Source of the DNA: Patulibacter medicamentivorans | Lineage (GTDB): Bacteria; Actinomycetota; Thermoleophilia; Solirubrobacterales; Solirubrobacteraceae | Direction of reading: 5' to 3' | NCBI RefSeq assembly: GCF_000240225.1 | Contig: NZ_AGUD01000011.1 | Span: forward strand, 1 to 64,000 | Length of the DNA stretch: 64,000 bases | Shown here: positions 28,467 through 36,749 of the stretch, piece by piece | Numbering within the stretch: position 1 is the first letter of the stretch | How the letters are laid out: every line of letters begins with the position of its first letter | The notes under the pieces: generated by a model | What the model was told of the DNA's origin: nothing | Seen by the model: the letters and a program-made list of their open reading frames with translations, nothing else | Database searches by the model: none | Position numbers and translations under genes: made by a program

Positions 28467-29399
28467 ATGAAGCTGTGGAAGCTGGTCAGCGGCGGAGTCG
28501 TCGCCGCCGTCGTGTCGTTCGGGGGCGCGCCCGCGGCGCAGGCGGCGTGCCCGCCGGACATGCCGTGTCCGCCGCCGGGCACGCTGCCGACGGTCGACAT
28601 GGCCGCGGTCGTCCGGGCGGCGACGCTCGACCCGGCGCGCAGCGACCGGGTCACGACGGACGGGGCGGCCGACGACGTCAAGATCGTCAAGCGGGCGCTG
28701 GTCGCGGAGGGGTTCCTGCCGGCCAGCACGACGATCGACGGCTACTTCGGCACCGCCATCGTCGCCGGCTGGGGGCGGTTCGAGCGCTCCCGCGGCGAGA
28801 ACGACATCTGGACGAACAACGGGCTGCCCGGCCTCCAGGAGCTGCAGGCGCTCGCTCCCGGCCGCTTCAGGCTCGTCAACGCCTACGACGTCGGCGGCCG
28901 CACCACGGTCGACGGCGAGACGGTCAACGCGCGGACGAAGGCGATGTTCCTCGAGGCCGACCGCCTGGCCCCCGGCGCGTCGATGACGGTCATCCAGGGC
29001 AGCTACTGCGGCAGCGGCTGCGCGTCCGCCTCGGCCGAGACGCACTCCGGCGGCGGCGCGATCGACATCCGCAGCCGGGACGTCAGCGACACGGTCAACA
29101 ACCAGCGGGTCGCGGCGCTGCGCAAGGTCGGCTTCGCGGCCTGGTTCCGGCACACCGGATCGTTCGCCGGCAACCAGCACATCCACGCGCTCGCGATCAA
29201 CGACTACCAGGCGTCGTGGGCGGCCTACGGCGTCGACACCGCGCCGGGATCGGTGACCGCGAACTACGGCGGCAACTGCCAGATCTTCGAGTTCAAGTTC
29301 CTCAAGGACGGGCTCGGGGGCTGCAACGACCGCCCGCGGTCGACGGCGGCCCAGATCACGCCGCTGGTGACGTGGGAGAAGTACCTCGCCAGTCACTAG
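28467..29399 (+). CDS. Secreted LAS-type (M15-like) peptidoglycan hydrolase with N-terminal binding domain
   Basis: 310 residues. The signal peptide ends near PAAQAA (about residue 28). An N-terminal peptidoglycan-binding-1-like repeat (VKIVKRALVAEGFLPAST, IDGYFGTAIVAGWGRFE) is followed by a LAS metallopeptidase core with ETHSGGGAIDI (His-x6-Asp zinc ligands) and QHIHA (second His). Such enzymes cut stem or cross-bridge peptides of cell wall. The start at 28467 has GGGGAAGGGG upstream. Four or more Cys residues suggest disulfides in the exported protein. Not linked to the operon before it. Confidence 0.75.
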   Translation: MKLWKLVSGGVVAAVVSFGGAPAAQAACPPDMPCPPPGTLPTVDMAAVVRAATLDPARSDRVTTDGAADDVKIVKRALVAEGFLPASTTIDGYFGTAIVAGWGRFERSRGENDIWTNNGLPGLQELQALAPGRFRLVNAYDVGGRTTVDGETVNARTKAMFLEADRLAPGASMTVIQGSYCGSGCASASAETHSGGGAIDIRSRDVSDTVNNQRVAALRKVGFAAWFRHTGSFAGNQHIHALAINDYQASWAAYGVDTAPGSVTANYGGNCQIFEFKFLKDGLGGCNDRPRSTAAQITPLVTWEKYLASH

Positions 29400-29522
29400 C
29401 CGCTCGGCCTGAGGCCCGCCGGCCGGTCGCGGATCGGGGCGGGGTGGTGGTTCACGTGGGCTTCATGGGCCCGTCGCGAGGATGGCCGCATCGTCCTTCC
29501 CGATTGCCCTTGGAGGCCCCTG

Positions 29523-30503
29523 ATGTCCATCACCTCGTCCCGCTCGAAGCTCGCCGTCCTCGCCGTCGCCATCGCGTCGGCGGGCGCCGCCCTCCCAACG
29601 ATCGCCTCGGCCGACTCCGACGCGATCCGTCCCACCCGCGTGGCCAACTGGACCCTCACCGAGGGCCAGGCCGCCACGCTCCGGGTCAAGCTCACCTGCG
29701 AGCGCGGGTACACCCCCTGCACCTTCCTGGTCGACGGGATCGGGCTGACCGCGAAGCGCTCGGACGACTTCACCGCCCGGACGAAGCCCGCTCGGTCGAA
29801 GCTGAAGATCCGCCGTGGCGGTCGCTCGATGATCGCGACGGTCTCGTTCACGGCCGTCGACGACGCGGTCTGCGAGGGCACCGAGACCGCGCGGGTGCGG
29901 GTCATCAAGCGCACCCGCGGCGCCGGGTCGCGCCGGGACTACGGCAACGTCACGATCGCGGACGACGACTGCGACACGCCGCCCACGCCGGGCCCGCGGC
30001 CGGACCCCACCGATCCCAAGCCCGATCCCAAGCCCGATCCGTCGCAGCCCTTCCCGGCCGACTCCGGCTCGCCGACGGTCACGACGACCGCCCTGACCAA
30101 CGGCACCCTCGGCGAGTGCACGACCCCGCAGTGGATCGGGGCCCGGGCGACCGACGGGGTGGACGGCTGGTTCAACCGTGGCTGCGCGGTCAAGGTCACG
30201 TGCCCGACGACGGCGCGGGTCTGCAGCGCCCGGGCCGAGTCCCGCCACTCGCTCGAGCGGGCGATCGACGGGGAGCGCGTGTCGCTCAACTCCCGGATCA
30301 CGGCGTTCAGCGCCAGCGGCGTGGCCTTCTGGTTCCGCGACCAGTCCTCCGCCGGCGCGGGCTTCACGCGCAACGAGGATCCGGGCGTGATGATCCGCGG
30401 CGGGGAGTCGGCCCGGGTCGAGTGCAACGGCGTTCGCATCGCCCCGACGGCGCCCAACCGCTCGCAGATCGGCTGCTCCCTGAGCGTCGAGCGCGTCTCC
30501 TGA
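29523..30503 (+). CDS. Exported protein with Calx-beta-like domain, Pro/Asp linker and unknown C-terminal domain
   Basis: 326 residues. A signal peptide (to about residue 30, TIASADSD) is followed by a beta-domain ending in VTIADDDCDT, the classic end of a Calx-beta repeat (EGTETARVRV). A low-complexity linker of P-D-P-K repeats (about residues 158-178) leads to a Cys-containing C-terminal domain with no recognised relatives. It is probably surface or secreted. Transcription seems to end at the hairpin shared with the convergent TetR gene. Confidence 0.7.
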   Translation: MSITSSRSKLAVLAVAIASAGAALPTIASADSDAIRPTRVANWTLTEGQAATLRVKLTCERGYTPCTFLVDGIGLTAKRSDDFTARTKPARSKLKIRRGGRSMIATVSFTAVDDAVCEGTETARVRVIKRTRGAGSRRDYGNVTIADDDCDTPPTPGPRPDPTDPKPDPKPDPSQPFPADSGSPTVTTTALTNGTLGECTTPQWIGARATDGVDGWFNRGCAVKVTCPTTARVCSARAESRHSLERAIDGERVSLNSRITAFSASGVAFWFRDQSSAGAGFTRNEDPGVMIRGGESARVECNGVRIAPTAPNRSQIGCSLSVERVS

Positions 30504-30532
30504 CCAGCGACCTCGGTCGCCACCGGACGGCG

Positions 30533-30560
30533 GGCCTCGCTGGCGAGCGTCAGCGAGGCC
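30533..30560. terminator. Bidirectional hairpin between convergent genes
   Basis: GGCCTCGCTG (30533-30542) and CAGCGAGGCC (30551-30560) are a perfect 10-bp inverted repeat with an 8-nt loop. The right arm lies in the last codons of the TetR gene, so it can serve both convergent transcripts. Confidence 0.65.
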
Positions 30561-31167
30561 GCAGGCCGTCCAGCAGCAGGTCGACGATCCCGCTGAGCGC
30601 GTCGGCGGTGGTGACGCGGCTGGTGCGGGTGAAGTCCGGGTCGGTGAAGCGCAGGACCGACGCGAACATCACCTCGGCGACGACGCGGCCGTTGACCGGG
30701 CGGATCTCGCGCTCGGCGATCGCGTCGTCGATCAGGTCCTCGAGGGTGTCGCGGCAGACGGCGATCCAGTGGTCGAGGAGCATCCGCGCCGGCGCGTAGC
30801 TGCGGACGCCGTCGAGGAACCGCGGGCCGAGGTCGGCGAAGTCCAGCGCGCCGCTGGCGAGCATCGCGCGTATGCGGTCCATGTTGGTGTCAGCTTGGTC
30901 GATCGCCGTGGCGCCACGGAGCGAGATCCGGCGCATCATCCGGTCGAGCACCAGGAGGAGTAGCTGCTCCTTGCCGGGGGCGATCTCGTAGAGCGTGCTG
31001 CGCGAGCAGTTGGCCTCGGTCGCCAGGTCGCCCATCCGGACCCCGCGAAGGCCCTCGCGGCGGAAGACGGCCTCGACGGTGTCGAGCACCTCCTCCTGCC
31101 GATGGGAGAACCGCTGCCGACCGGGGGCGAGGCCGCCGGAGTCGGCGATCCGCGCCGGGTAGCTCAT
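30550..31167 (-). CDS. TetR-family transcriptional regulator
   Basis: 205 residues with a TetR helix-turn-helix (VFRREGLRGVRMGDLATEANCSRSTLYEIAPGKEQLL). YEI-APGKEQ replaces the usual Y-HF-xxKEEL turn. It is divergent from the exported esterase at 31349, the likely target. The effector is unknown. Confidence 0.87.
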   Translation of the reverse strand: MSYPARIADSGGLAPGRQRFSHRQEEVLDTVEAVFRREGLRGVRMGDLATEANCSRSTLYEIAPGKEQLLLLVLDRMMRRISLRGATAIDQADTNMDRIRAMLASGALDFADLGPRFLDGVRSYAPARMLLDHWIAVCRDTLEDLIDDAIAEREIRPVNGRVVAEVMFASVLRFTDPDFTRTSRVTTADALSGIVDLLLDGLRPR

Positions 31168-31348
31168 CGGTCGAGGCTAGCAGCGGTCCGGTCGCTCGCC
31201 GCAGCTCCGCCCCGGCCTCGGCGCGCACAAGAACTGTAATGTCGTCTGCGGGAGAGTACAGCGACTGGTCGACTGGTCGGCCGGTTGGGAGAGGCGAGAT
31301 ATGTGCAGATCGGCAGTTATGTTCGATCGTGACTGTTACGGTGGCCCG

Positions 31349-32875
31349 ATGGGGAGTGGGGCGCGGCGTGCACGTCGACGGTGGGGGACGGCTGCGCTCT
31401 TGGCCTGCGGCCTGGCTCTCGCGGGCGCGGGCTCGGCGTCCGCGAGCCAGCTGGTGGAGATCACGATCCCGGCGCGGGGCGGCGAGGTGACCGATCGCTG
31501 GCTCGGCTACTCCGGGGCGCCGCGGGCGAAGGTGCTGCTGCCCGACGGCTACGACCCGAACCGCGCCTATCCGCTGCTCCTGCTGCTGTCGGGGCTGAAC
31601 AGCAACTACCGCGCCTGGTCGAGCCCCAACGGCGGCGACATTGCGCGCACGGCCGCCGGCCTGAACGCGATCATCGTGATGCCGGAGGGGGCCGGCGGCT
31701 GGTACACCGACTGGTGGAACGGGGGGCGCCGGGAAGGCCCCGCCTGGGAGAGCTACCTGCTCGACCAGGTGATCCCGCAGGTCCTCCAGCGCTACCGGAT
31801 CCGGCCCGAGCGGCGGTACCACGCGATCGGCGGGGTCTCGATGGGCGGGCTCGGCGCCGCCTACCTGGGCGGCCGGCTGCCGGGGTACTTCGGCTCGGTC
31901 GTGGTGCTCTCGGGCTTCGTCGACCTGGCCGTCTATCCGTCGCTGATCGTCGGCTCGGCACAGTCCGCCATGACCCAGCTGAACGCCGGAGAGCCGCTCG
32001 ATCTGCAGGCCGTCGAGGGGCCGCCGGGCGGCTTCTACGAGCGGGGCCACGACCCGGTCCGGCTGGCCTCGAACCTGCGCGAGACGCGGGTCTACATGGC
32101 CAGCGGCGACGGAACGCTCGGGCCCGAGGCGCTGCGGCCGGACATGCTGGCGTACTGGGCCGCCGAGAGCCTGGTGATCGCGCCCCAGTCGGTCAACTAC
32201 GCCGCGGCGCTGCGGGCGGCCGGTGTCGACGTCCGCTACGACCGCGCGACCGGCTACCACGACTCCGCGACCCCGCGCCGCGAGCTGCGCAACGCGATCC
32301 GCTGGGGCCTGTTCGAGCCGGTCGACGAGCACCCGACGAGCTGGGTCAACGACACCGTCGCGACCCATGGCCGGCTCTGGGAGTTCGGGTACCGCTTCGA
32401 CGCGCCGCCCGATCGCGTGGTGCGCTTCCGGCGGTCGGGCAGCCGGCTGTCGGTCGGCTACGCCGGGTCGCCGGTGCGGATCGTCACCGACGGCGGCTGC
32501 CGCTATCGGATCGCCACCCCCGGCAGCATCCGGATCCCGGACGCGCCCTGCACCACGGCCGCGCCCGCCGCCCCGGCCCCGCGGGCGAGCCGGGCGCGAC
32601 CGCGCGTCACCCGCATCAGCCTGTCGGCGCGGCGGCTCGGCCTGCGCGTCTCCTCGCCGGCCACCGTCCGCGTCGCGATCGCGCGGCGGACGGCCGCCGG
32701 CCGCTGGAGAACGGCCCGCCGGCTCTCGCTGTCGACGGCGCGTCCGCGGACCACGCTCGGTCGCCGTCTGCGGCGCCTGCCCGGGGGCCGCTACCGGGTG
32801 GTCGTCCGCGTCCGAAGCCGGGCGAGCGGGCGCTCGCGGACCGTTCGCGCGCAGCGCAGCGTCCGCTCTTCCTGA
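31349..32875 (+). CDS. Secreted esterase-D / antigen-85-like hydrolase with C-terminal Ig-like domain
   Basis: About 508 residues from the ATG at 31349, which directly precedes a twin-Arg-rich signal peptide (RRARRRWGTAALLACGLALA) ending near SASAS. The alpha/beta-hydrolase core has nucleophile Ser in GGVSMGG and a downstream RATGYHDSATPR with the likely catalytic His. The last 100 residues are an Arg-rich beta domain (LRRLPGGRYRVVVRVRSRASGR), similar to the protein tail at the left edge of the window. The family includes esterases and mycolyltransferases. An ATG 48 bp upstream (31301) would spoil the signal peptide. Confidence 0.82.
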   Translation: MGSGARRARRRWGTAALLACGLALAGAGSASASQLVEITIPARGGEVTDRWLGYSGAPRAKVLLPDGYDPNRAYPLLLLLSGLNSNYRAWSSPNGGDIARTAAGLNAIIVMPEGAGGWYTDWWNGGRREGPAWESYLLDQVIPQVLQRYRIRPERRYHAIGGVSMGGLGAAYLGGRLPGYFGSVVVLSGFVDLAVYPSLIVGSAQSAMTQLNAGEPLDLQAVEGPPGGFYERGHDPVRLASNLRETRVYMASGDGTLGPEALRPDMLAYWAAESLVIAPQSVNYAAALRAAGVDVRYDRATGYHDSATPRRELRNAIRWGLFEPVDEHPTSWVNDTVATHGRLWEFGYRFDAPPDRVVRFRRSGSRLSVGYAGSPVRIVTDGGCRYRIATPGSIRIPDAPCTTAAPAAPAPRASRARPRVTRISLSARRLGLRVSSPATVRVAIARRTAAGRWRTARRLSLSTARPRTTLGRRLRRLPGGRYRVVVRVRSRASGRSRTVRAQRSVRSS

Positions 32876-32924
32876 TGCACCGGGACCGACCTCGTCGCCG
32901 CCTGCGCGTCAGCCGCCGGCCTCG

Positions 32925-33059
32925 TCAGCGGGCGGCGTCGGCGACCGCGCGCGCCCAGTCCGCGAACGGGGTCCAGGCGACCTCGGGTAGCGGGCGCGGA
33001 CGGCGGCGACGTCGATGCCGTAGCCCGGTGGCGCCGAGGACGAGGATCGGTTCGGGCAT
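32925..33059 (-). pseudogene. Relic of an NmrA/SDR-type NAD(P)-binding protein gene
   Basis: A 44-codon frame begins MPEPILVLGATG, the first strand and Gly-rich loop of a Rossmann domain, and then jumps to a stretch resembling the end of NmrA-type oxidoreductases (LPEVAWTPFADWARAV). An overlapping frame at the junction reads GYGIDVAAVRARY, which would continue the C-terminal part. The simplest reading is a large internal deletion that fused the two ends. No ribosome site is visible. Confidence 0.55.
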
Positions 33060-33083
33060 GTGGTGGGTCGTGCGGGCGGGTGG

Positions 33084-33341
33084 CTAGGCGTAGTACCCGG
33101 CATTCTTCCCGACGTAGGACTGCAGCTCGCTGGGGACCTGGTCCTCGCTGAAGATCGCGTCGACCGGACAGGACTCCGTGCAGGCGTCGCAGTCGATGCA
33201 CTCCTCCGGGTCGATGAAGAGCTGCTCGGCGGCGTCGTAGCCGTCCTCGTCCGGGGTCGGGTGGATGCAGTCCACCGGGCAGACGGCGGCGCAGCTGGCG
33301 TCCTTGCGCCCGATGCACGACTCGGTGATGACGTAGGCCAT
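33084..33341 (-). CDS. fdxA: 7Fe ferredoxin (3Fe-4S + 4Fe-4S)
   Basis: 85 residues, highly acidic. An N-terminal CIGRKDASCAAVCPVDC cluster and a second CIDCDACTESCP cluster match the seven-iron ferredoxins of actinobacteria and thermophiles. It carries low-potential electrons in the cytoplasm. Last gene of an operon with a flavoprotein and a nitrilase-fold protein, so it may serve that flavoenzyme; it is also the only ferredoxin in the window that could supply the three P450s, though 14 kb away from the nearest one. It starts at ATG 33341. Confidence 0.92.
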   Translation of the reverse strand: MAYVITESCIGRKDASCAAVCPVDCIHPTPDEDGYDAAEQLFIDPEECIDCDACTESCPVDAIFSEDQVPSELQSYVGKNAGYYA

Positions 33342-33349
33342 GTCGGACC

Positions 33350-34396
33350 TCAGCCGCGGAACGTGGTCGCGACCGGTCCGGTGGCGGGCTCGCCGGCGGG
33401 GATCTCGTCGGGCAGGTCGCCGGTCGGCAGCGACTGCCATCCGAAGCCCCTTCGGGCGTGGCGCCAGCGGTACCAGATCGAGCCGTGGGCGTTCATCCCG
33501 TGCCAGGCGATCCCGGTGGTGGCGACCCTCGTCATGTCCGGGATCCAGAGCCGGTCGCGCAGCGGGGCGCTCGGCCGGGGCGGAGTCGACAGGTCGACGT
33601 CGGCGGCCACGTGGCCCTCGCCGTCCTCCTGGGCCAGGCGCGCCAGGACCGTGCCATCGCGATCGCAGATCTGCGACTCCCCGAGCATCGTCGTGGGCCA
33701 GGGCAGGCCGGGAACCATCGGCGTGTCGCTGACGATCGGCCCGACGTGCGCGGCCATCGCGACCGGCACTCCGGTGATCCGGGCGACCTGGCCGGGCAGC
33801 TCCCGCTGCTGTCGCGACCAGCGCTGGTGCTCGCTCGTCATCCACGTCCCGAGCGGGCCGGGCCAGTTGGACGGCATCGACGGCCAGCACATCCCGCCGA
33901 GCACCACGCGGGCCTCGCGCTCGCGGACCCGCTTGGCGGTCCGGTAGCGCGCGAGCTCCCAGCCCGAGGCCAGCCCGACCGTGACGCCGAGCGTCGAGCT
34001 GCGGACGACGCCGTCGTCGTCGCCTCCGCGGTAGAAGTTGCTCTCCCACGCGGACGGCTGGTCCTTGTCGTGCAGGTGCGCGGATCCGTCCGGCTCCGCC
34101 AGCACGTAGGTCCCGTAGGCGTGCTTGCCGCGGACGGCCAGGAAGCCGCCGCCGACCACGCAGTCCAGCTCCCTCGCCAGGCGCGTCAGGAGCTGGAAGG
34201 CCTGTCCGTCGACGGGCAGCGCGGTGTCCCGCAGCACGCGCGCGAACACGTTCGGCGACGTGCAGGCCTCCGGCGCCAGGATGACGTCCGGAGCGTGCTC
34301 GCGGTGCGCGTCGCGGATCAGGTCCTCGACGCGCGCCAGGTTCTCGCTGACCGCCCCGAGCGTCAGGGCGGGCTGGATGACGGCGATCCGGGTCAT
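33350..34396 (-). CDS. Nitrilase-superfamily protein lacking the catalytic Cys
   Basis: 348 residues of the carbon-nitrogen hydrolase fold. Glu43 (LAPEA) and Lys111 (HDKDQPS) of the catalytic triad are present, but where nitrilases have Cys-Trp-Glu this protein has Gly145-Trp-Glu (GLASGWELA), preceded by Ser144. A later Cys in GGMCWPS is not at the nucleophile position. It therefore should not form the usual thioimidate/acyl-enzyme; it may be inactive, structural, or use another chemistry. Its ATG overlaps the flavoprotein stop (ATGA), and it lies 8 bp before the ferredoxin. Confidence 0.82.
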   Translation of the reverse strand: MTRIAVIQPALTLGAVSENLARVEDLIRDAHREHAPDVILAPEACTSPNVFARVLRDTALPVDGQAFQLLTRLARELDCVVGGGFLAVRGKHAYGTYVLAEPDGSAHLHDKDQPSAWESNFYRGGDDDGVVRSSTLGVTVGLASGWELARYRTAKRVREREARVVLGGMCWPSMPSNWPGPLGTWMTSEHQRWSRQQRELPGQVARITGVPVAMAAHVGPIVSDTPMVPGLPWPTTMLGESQICDRDGTVLARLAQEDGEGHVAADVDLSTPPRPSAPLRDRLWIPDMTRVATTGIAWHGMNAHGSIWYRWRHARRGFGWQSLPTGDLPDEIPAGEPATGPVATTFRG

Positions 34397-35874
34397 GCCG
34401 CCACTCCCACCGGCGCGGCCGCCGTCGATCCGGCATGCGCGTCGCGATCGTCGATCGCCAGCACCGCCGGCGGCGTCGGCATCTCGGGATCCGGGTGGTC
34501 GGAGCCGAAGACGAGCTGCGTCTCGCGGAACCGCCCGCGCCAGCGCTCCCGCCGGATCTCGAGCTCGGTCCGCAGCTCGGGCACCGCCCGCGCGATGGTC
34601 TCCCTGCGGGGGCGCTCGCCGCTCACCATCGCCTTGGCGACCATCTTGATCAGGCGGGGCAGCGGGGCGATCTGCTGCGGCGTGCGCGCGCGGCTGAAGA
34701 CGTCGGTCAGGTCGGGGCCCGTCGTCCGGCCGGCGTCGCGCACGAGCTCGCAGAGCGCCGGGGACTGCCGCTCGACGCGCGTGTCGAGGTTCGCGAAGTG
34801 GTAGGCGGGCAGGCAGTGCTCGTCGCGGTGGCGCTCCCACGCCCGGGTCACCCGGTCGGTGGCCAGCGGATCGTCGAGGTGGGGGAGCACGCGCTCGGCG
34901 AGCGTCCGGCCCATCCACATCGCGTCCCTCATGCCCTGGCCGGTCACCGGGTCCTTGAAGTGCGCGGCGTCGCCGACCAGCGACCATCCGGGACCGGACG
35001 ACGCCCGGAAGAACGCGGTGCAGTCGGCGGTCGAGCGGATCTTCGAGGCCGCGGTCCAGTCGGTGCCCGCGACCCGCGCGCGCAGGCCGGCGTGCTGCGC
35101 GAGCTTGCGCTGCCAGTAGGCCTCGCCATCCGCGCGGGCCTCCGAGACCTCCTCGCGCGGCCCCATGAAGAGCACCAGCATCCGGCCCTTGGGGGCGATC
35201 GGGAACACCAGGCCGAACGACTCGCCCTCGCGCCACTGGTAGAAGGTGTCGGTCTCGATGCCGCCCTCGCCCGCCCGTGGGTCGGTCGCGTAGCGGAAGA
35301 CGAGCCCGCGACCGTTGCGGGACATCCGGTACGGCCGCGAGGCGCCAGCGGCGGCGGCGACGGTCGAGCGGCGGCCGTCGGCGCCGATCACCAGCCGGCA
35401 GGAGATGTCCCGGAGCTGGCCCTCGGGATCGCGGTAGCGCACGCCGCTGACCCGTCCGGCGCGCCAGTGCAGCGCCTGGAAGGCGGACTTCTCGCGGACG
35501 TCGACGCCCTGCTCCCTGGCCGTCGCGACGAGGCACACGTCCAGCTGGTCCCGCGGGATGCAGACGCCGAAGTCGACGCCGGTGTCGCCGGGCCGCATGC
35601 GCTCCAGCGCCTCGATCCCCTCGGCCGCCACGTTGATGTGGTGCACCCGGGTCGGGTCGCACTCGTCGAGGATCCGCCGCAGCGCGCCCATCTTCGCGAA
35701 CTCGGTCACGCCGGTCGGCGTGAGGAAGTGGGTCGAGAGCTGATCCGACGGAAAGCTCATCTTGTCCAGCGCGATCACGCGCCTGCCCGCCCGGGCCAGC
35801 GGGATCGCCGCCGCGCAACCGCCGACCCTCGAGCCGATCACCACCACGTCTGCCGTCTCCTGCGGAACTGCCAT
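34393..35874 (-). CDS. FAD-dependent oxidoreductase/monooxygenase (geranylgeranyl-reductase / PHBH-like)
   Basis: 493 residues. An N-terminal FAD loop VVIGSRVGGCAAA (GxxxGG variant) is followed by RLVIGADGRRSTVA (DG motif) and GDAAHFKDPVTGQGMRDA (FAD ribityl binding). These place it among single-component flavin oxidoreductases. The C-terminal about 100 residues are extra and of unknown function. The start at ATG 35874 has GAGGAGGAG upstream. It is the first gene of the flavoprotein/nitrilase-like/ferredoxin operon and is divergent from a TetR gene, with an AT-rich palindrome between. Confidence 0.83.
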   Translation of the reverse strand: MAVPQETADVVVIGSRVGGCAAAIPLARAGRRVIALDKMSFPSDQLSTHFLTPTGVTEFAKMGALRRILDECDPTRVHHINVAAEGIEALERMRPGDTGVDFGVCIPRDQLDVCLVATAREQGVDVREKSAFQALHWRAGRVSGVRYRDPEGQLRDISCRLVIGADGRRSTVAAAAGASRPYRMSRNGRGLVFRYATDPRAGEGGIETDTFYQWREGESFGLVFPIAPKGRMLVLFMGPREEVSEARADGEAYWQRKLAQHAGLRARVAGTDWTAASKIRSTADCTAFFRASSGPGWSLVGDAAHFKDPVTGQGMRDAMWMGRTLAERVLPHLDDPLATDRVTRAWERHRDEHCLPAYHFANLDTRVERQSPALCELVRDAGRTTGPDLTDVFSRARTPQQIAPLPRLIKMVAKAMVSGERPRRETIARAVPELRTELEIRRERWRGRFRETQLVFGSDHPDPEMPTPPAVLAIDDRDAHAGSTAAAPVGVAA

Positions 35875-35928
35875 CGGTGCTCCTCCTCCTCGTCTTGACC
35901 GGGCACCAGGCTGGCAGATCCCGTTCCT

Positions 35929-35966
35929 ATTTACAAGCTCATTCATTTATGAGGAACATTGCAAAT
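35929..35966. promoter_or_regulatory. AT-rich imperfect palindrome, putative TetR operator
   Basis: A 38-bp imperfect palindrome (ATTTACAA at one end, TTGCAAAT at the other; about 12 of 19 positions symmetric) with an inner CTCAT-N6-ATGAG. It stands out as AT-rich in the divergent gap between the flavoprotein (35874) and TetR (36002) starts. Confidence 0.5.
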
Positions 35967-36001
35967 AGCGGGCTCGGCGATCGATCTGGGACGATTGCGA
36001 C

Positions 36002-36712
36002 GTGAAGACGCCTGCATCGAGCGGCCGGGTGGCCACGAGGCGAACCCGCACGCGCGCGGCGCTGATCGAGGCCGCCGAGCGGGCGTTCATGCTCCACGGG
36101 TTCAACGGCGTCACGGTCGAGCGCCTCGCCGAGGAGGCCGACGTGTCGGTCGGCTCGATCTACGGGCACTTCGCCAACAAGGACGGCCTCTACGTGGCCG
36201 TGGCCGCCCGCGCGGTCGACCTCTTCGCCGACTACCTCGCCCGCGCGTACCGCTCCAGCTCCTCGCCGCTCGAGCAGGTGATGGCGGCGGGCGACGCCTA
36301 CCTGCGCTTCCACCTCGAGCACCCGGGGCTGTTCCGGTTCATCGCCTTCGCCGGCGTCGAGTCCCGCCCCTCCTTCACGACGGAGGCCGAGGACCGCGAG
36401 ATCACCGAGCGGCTGACCGCGGTCATCGACGGCTTCCGCGACCGGATCGCCGCCGCCGTCGAGCTCGGCGAGGCGGGCCCGCACGTCGATCCTCATCTCG
36501 CGTCGCGCTTCCTCTTCGGCGCGTGGAACGGCGTCGTCGCCCTGACGCTGCGCGACGACGGCCTGGCGCTCGACGACGAGGCGATCAGCGCGTGCATCCT
36601 CCAGGCCCGCCGGATCGTCGCGGAAGGGCTCACCGACCCGGGGCACCGCTCGCCGACGGGCTACTCGCGGGCCCGGCTGCTCGAGATCGAGCCGGCGGAG
36701 CGCGACGGGTGA
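36002..36712 (+). CDS. TetR-family transcriptional regulator
   Basis: 236 residues from a GTG start. The helix-turn-helix is VERLAEEADVSVGSIYGHFANKDGLY. It has a TetR C-terminal domain with an EHPGLFRFIAFAG helix, seen in regulators with a WHG-like effector domain. It is divergent from the flavoprotein operon and probably represses it through the palindrome at 35929-35966. Confidence 0.88.
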   Translation: MKTPASSGRVATRRTRTRAALIEAAERAFMLHGFNGVTVERLAEEADVSVGSIYGHFANKDGLYVAVAARAVDLFADYLARAYRSSSSPLEQVMAAGDAYLRFHLEHPGLFRFIAFAGVESRPSFTTEAEDREITERLTAVIDGFRDRIAAAVELGEAGPHVDPHLASRFLFGAWNGVVALTLRDDGLALDDEAISACILQARRIVAEGLTDPGHRSPTGYSRARLLEIEPAERDG

Positions 36713-36749
36713 CGGCCATCGGCGGTCGATGACCTGATCCGGTCGGCGA

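Noticed and set aside
31263-31278. Direct repeat GACTGGTC-GACTGGTC between TetR and esterase genes
   Set aside because: Could be an operator, but it is only 16 bp and not palindromic; no second copy was found to support it.
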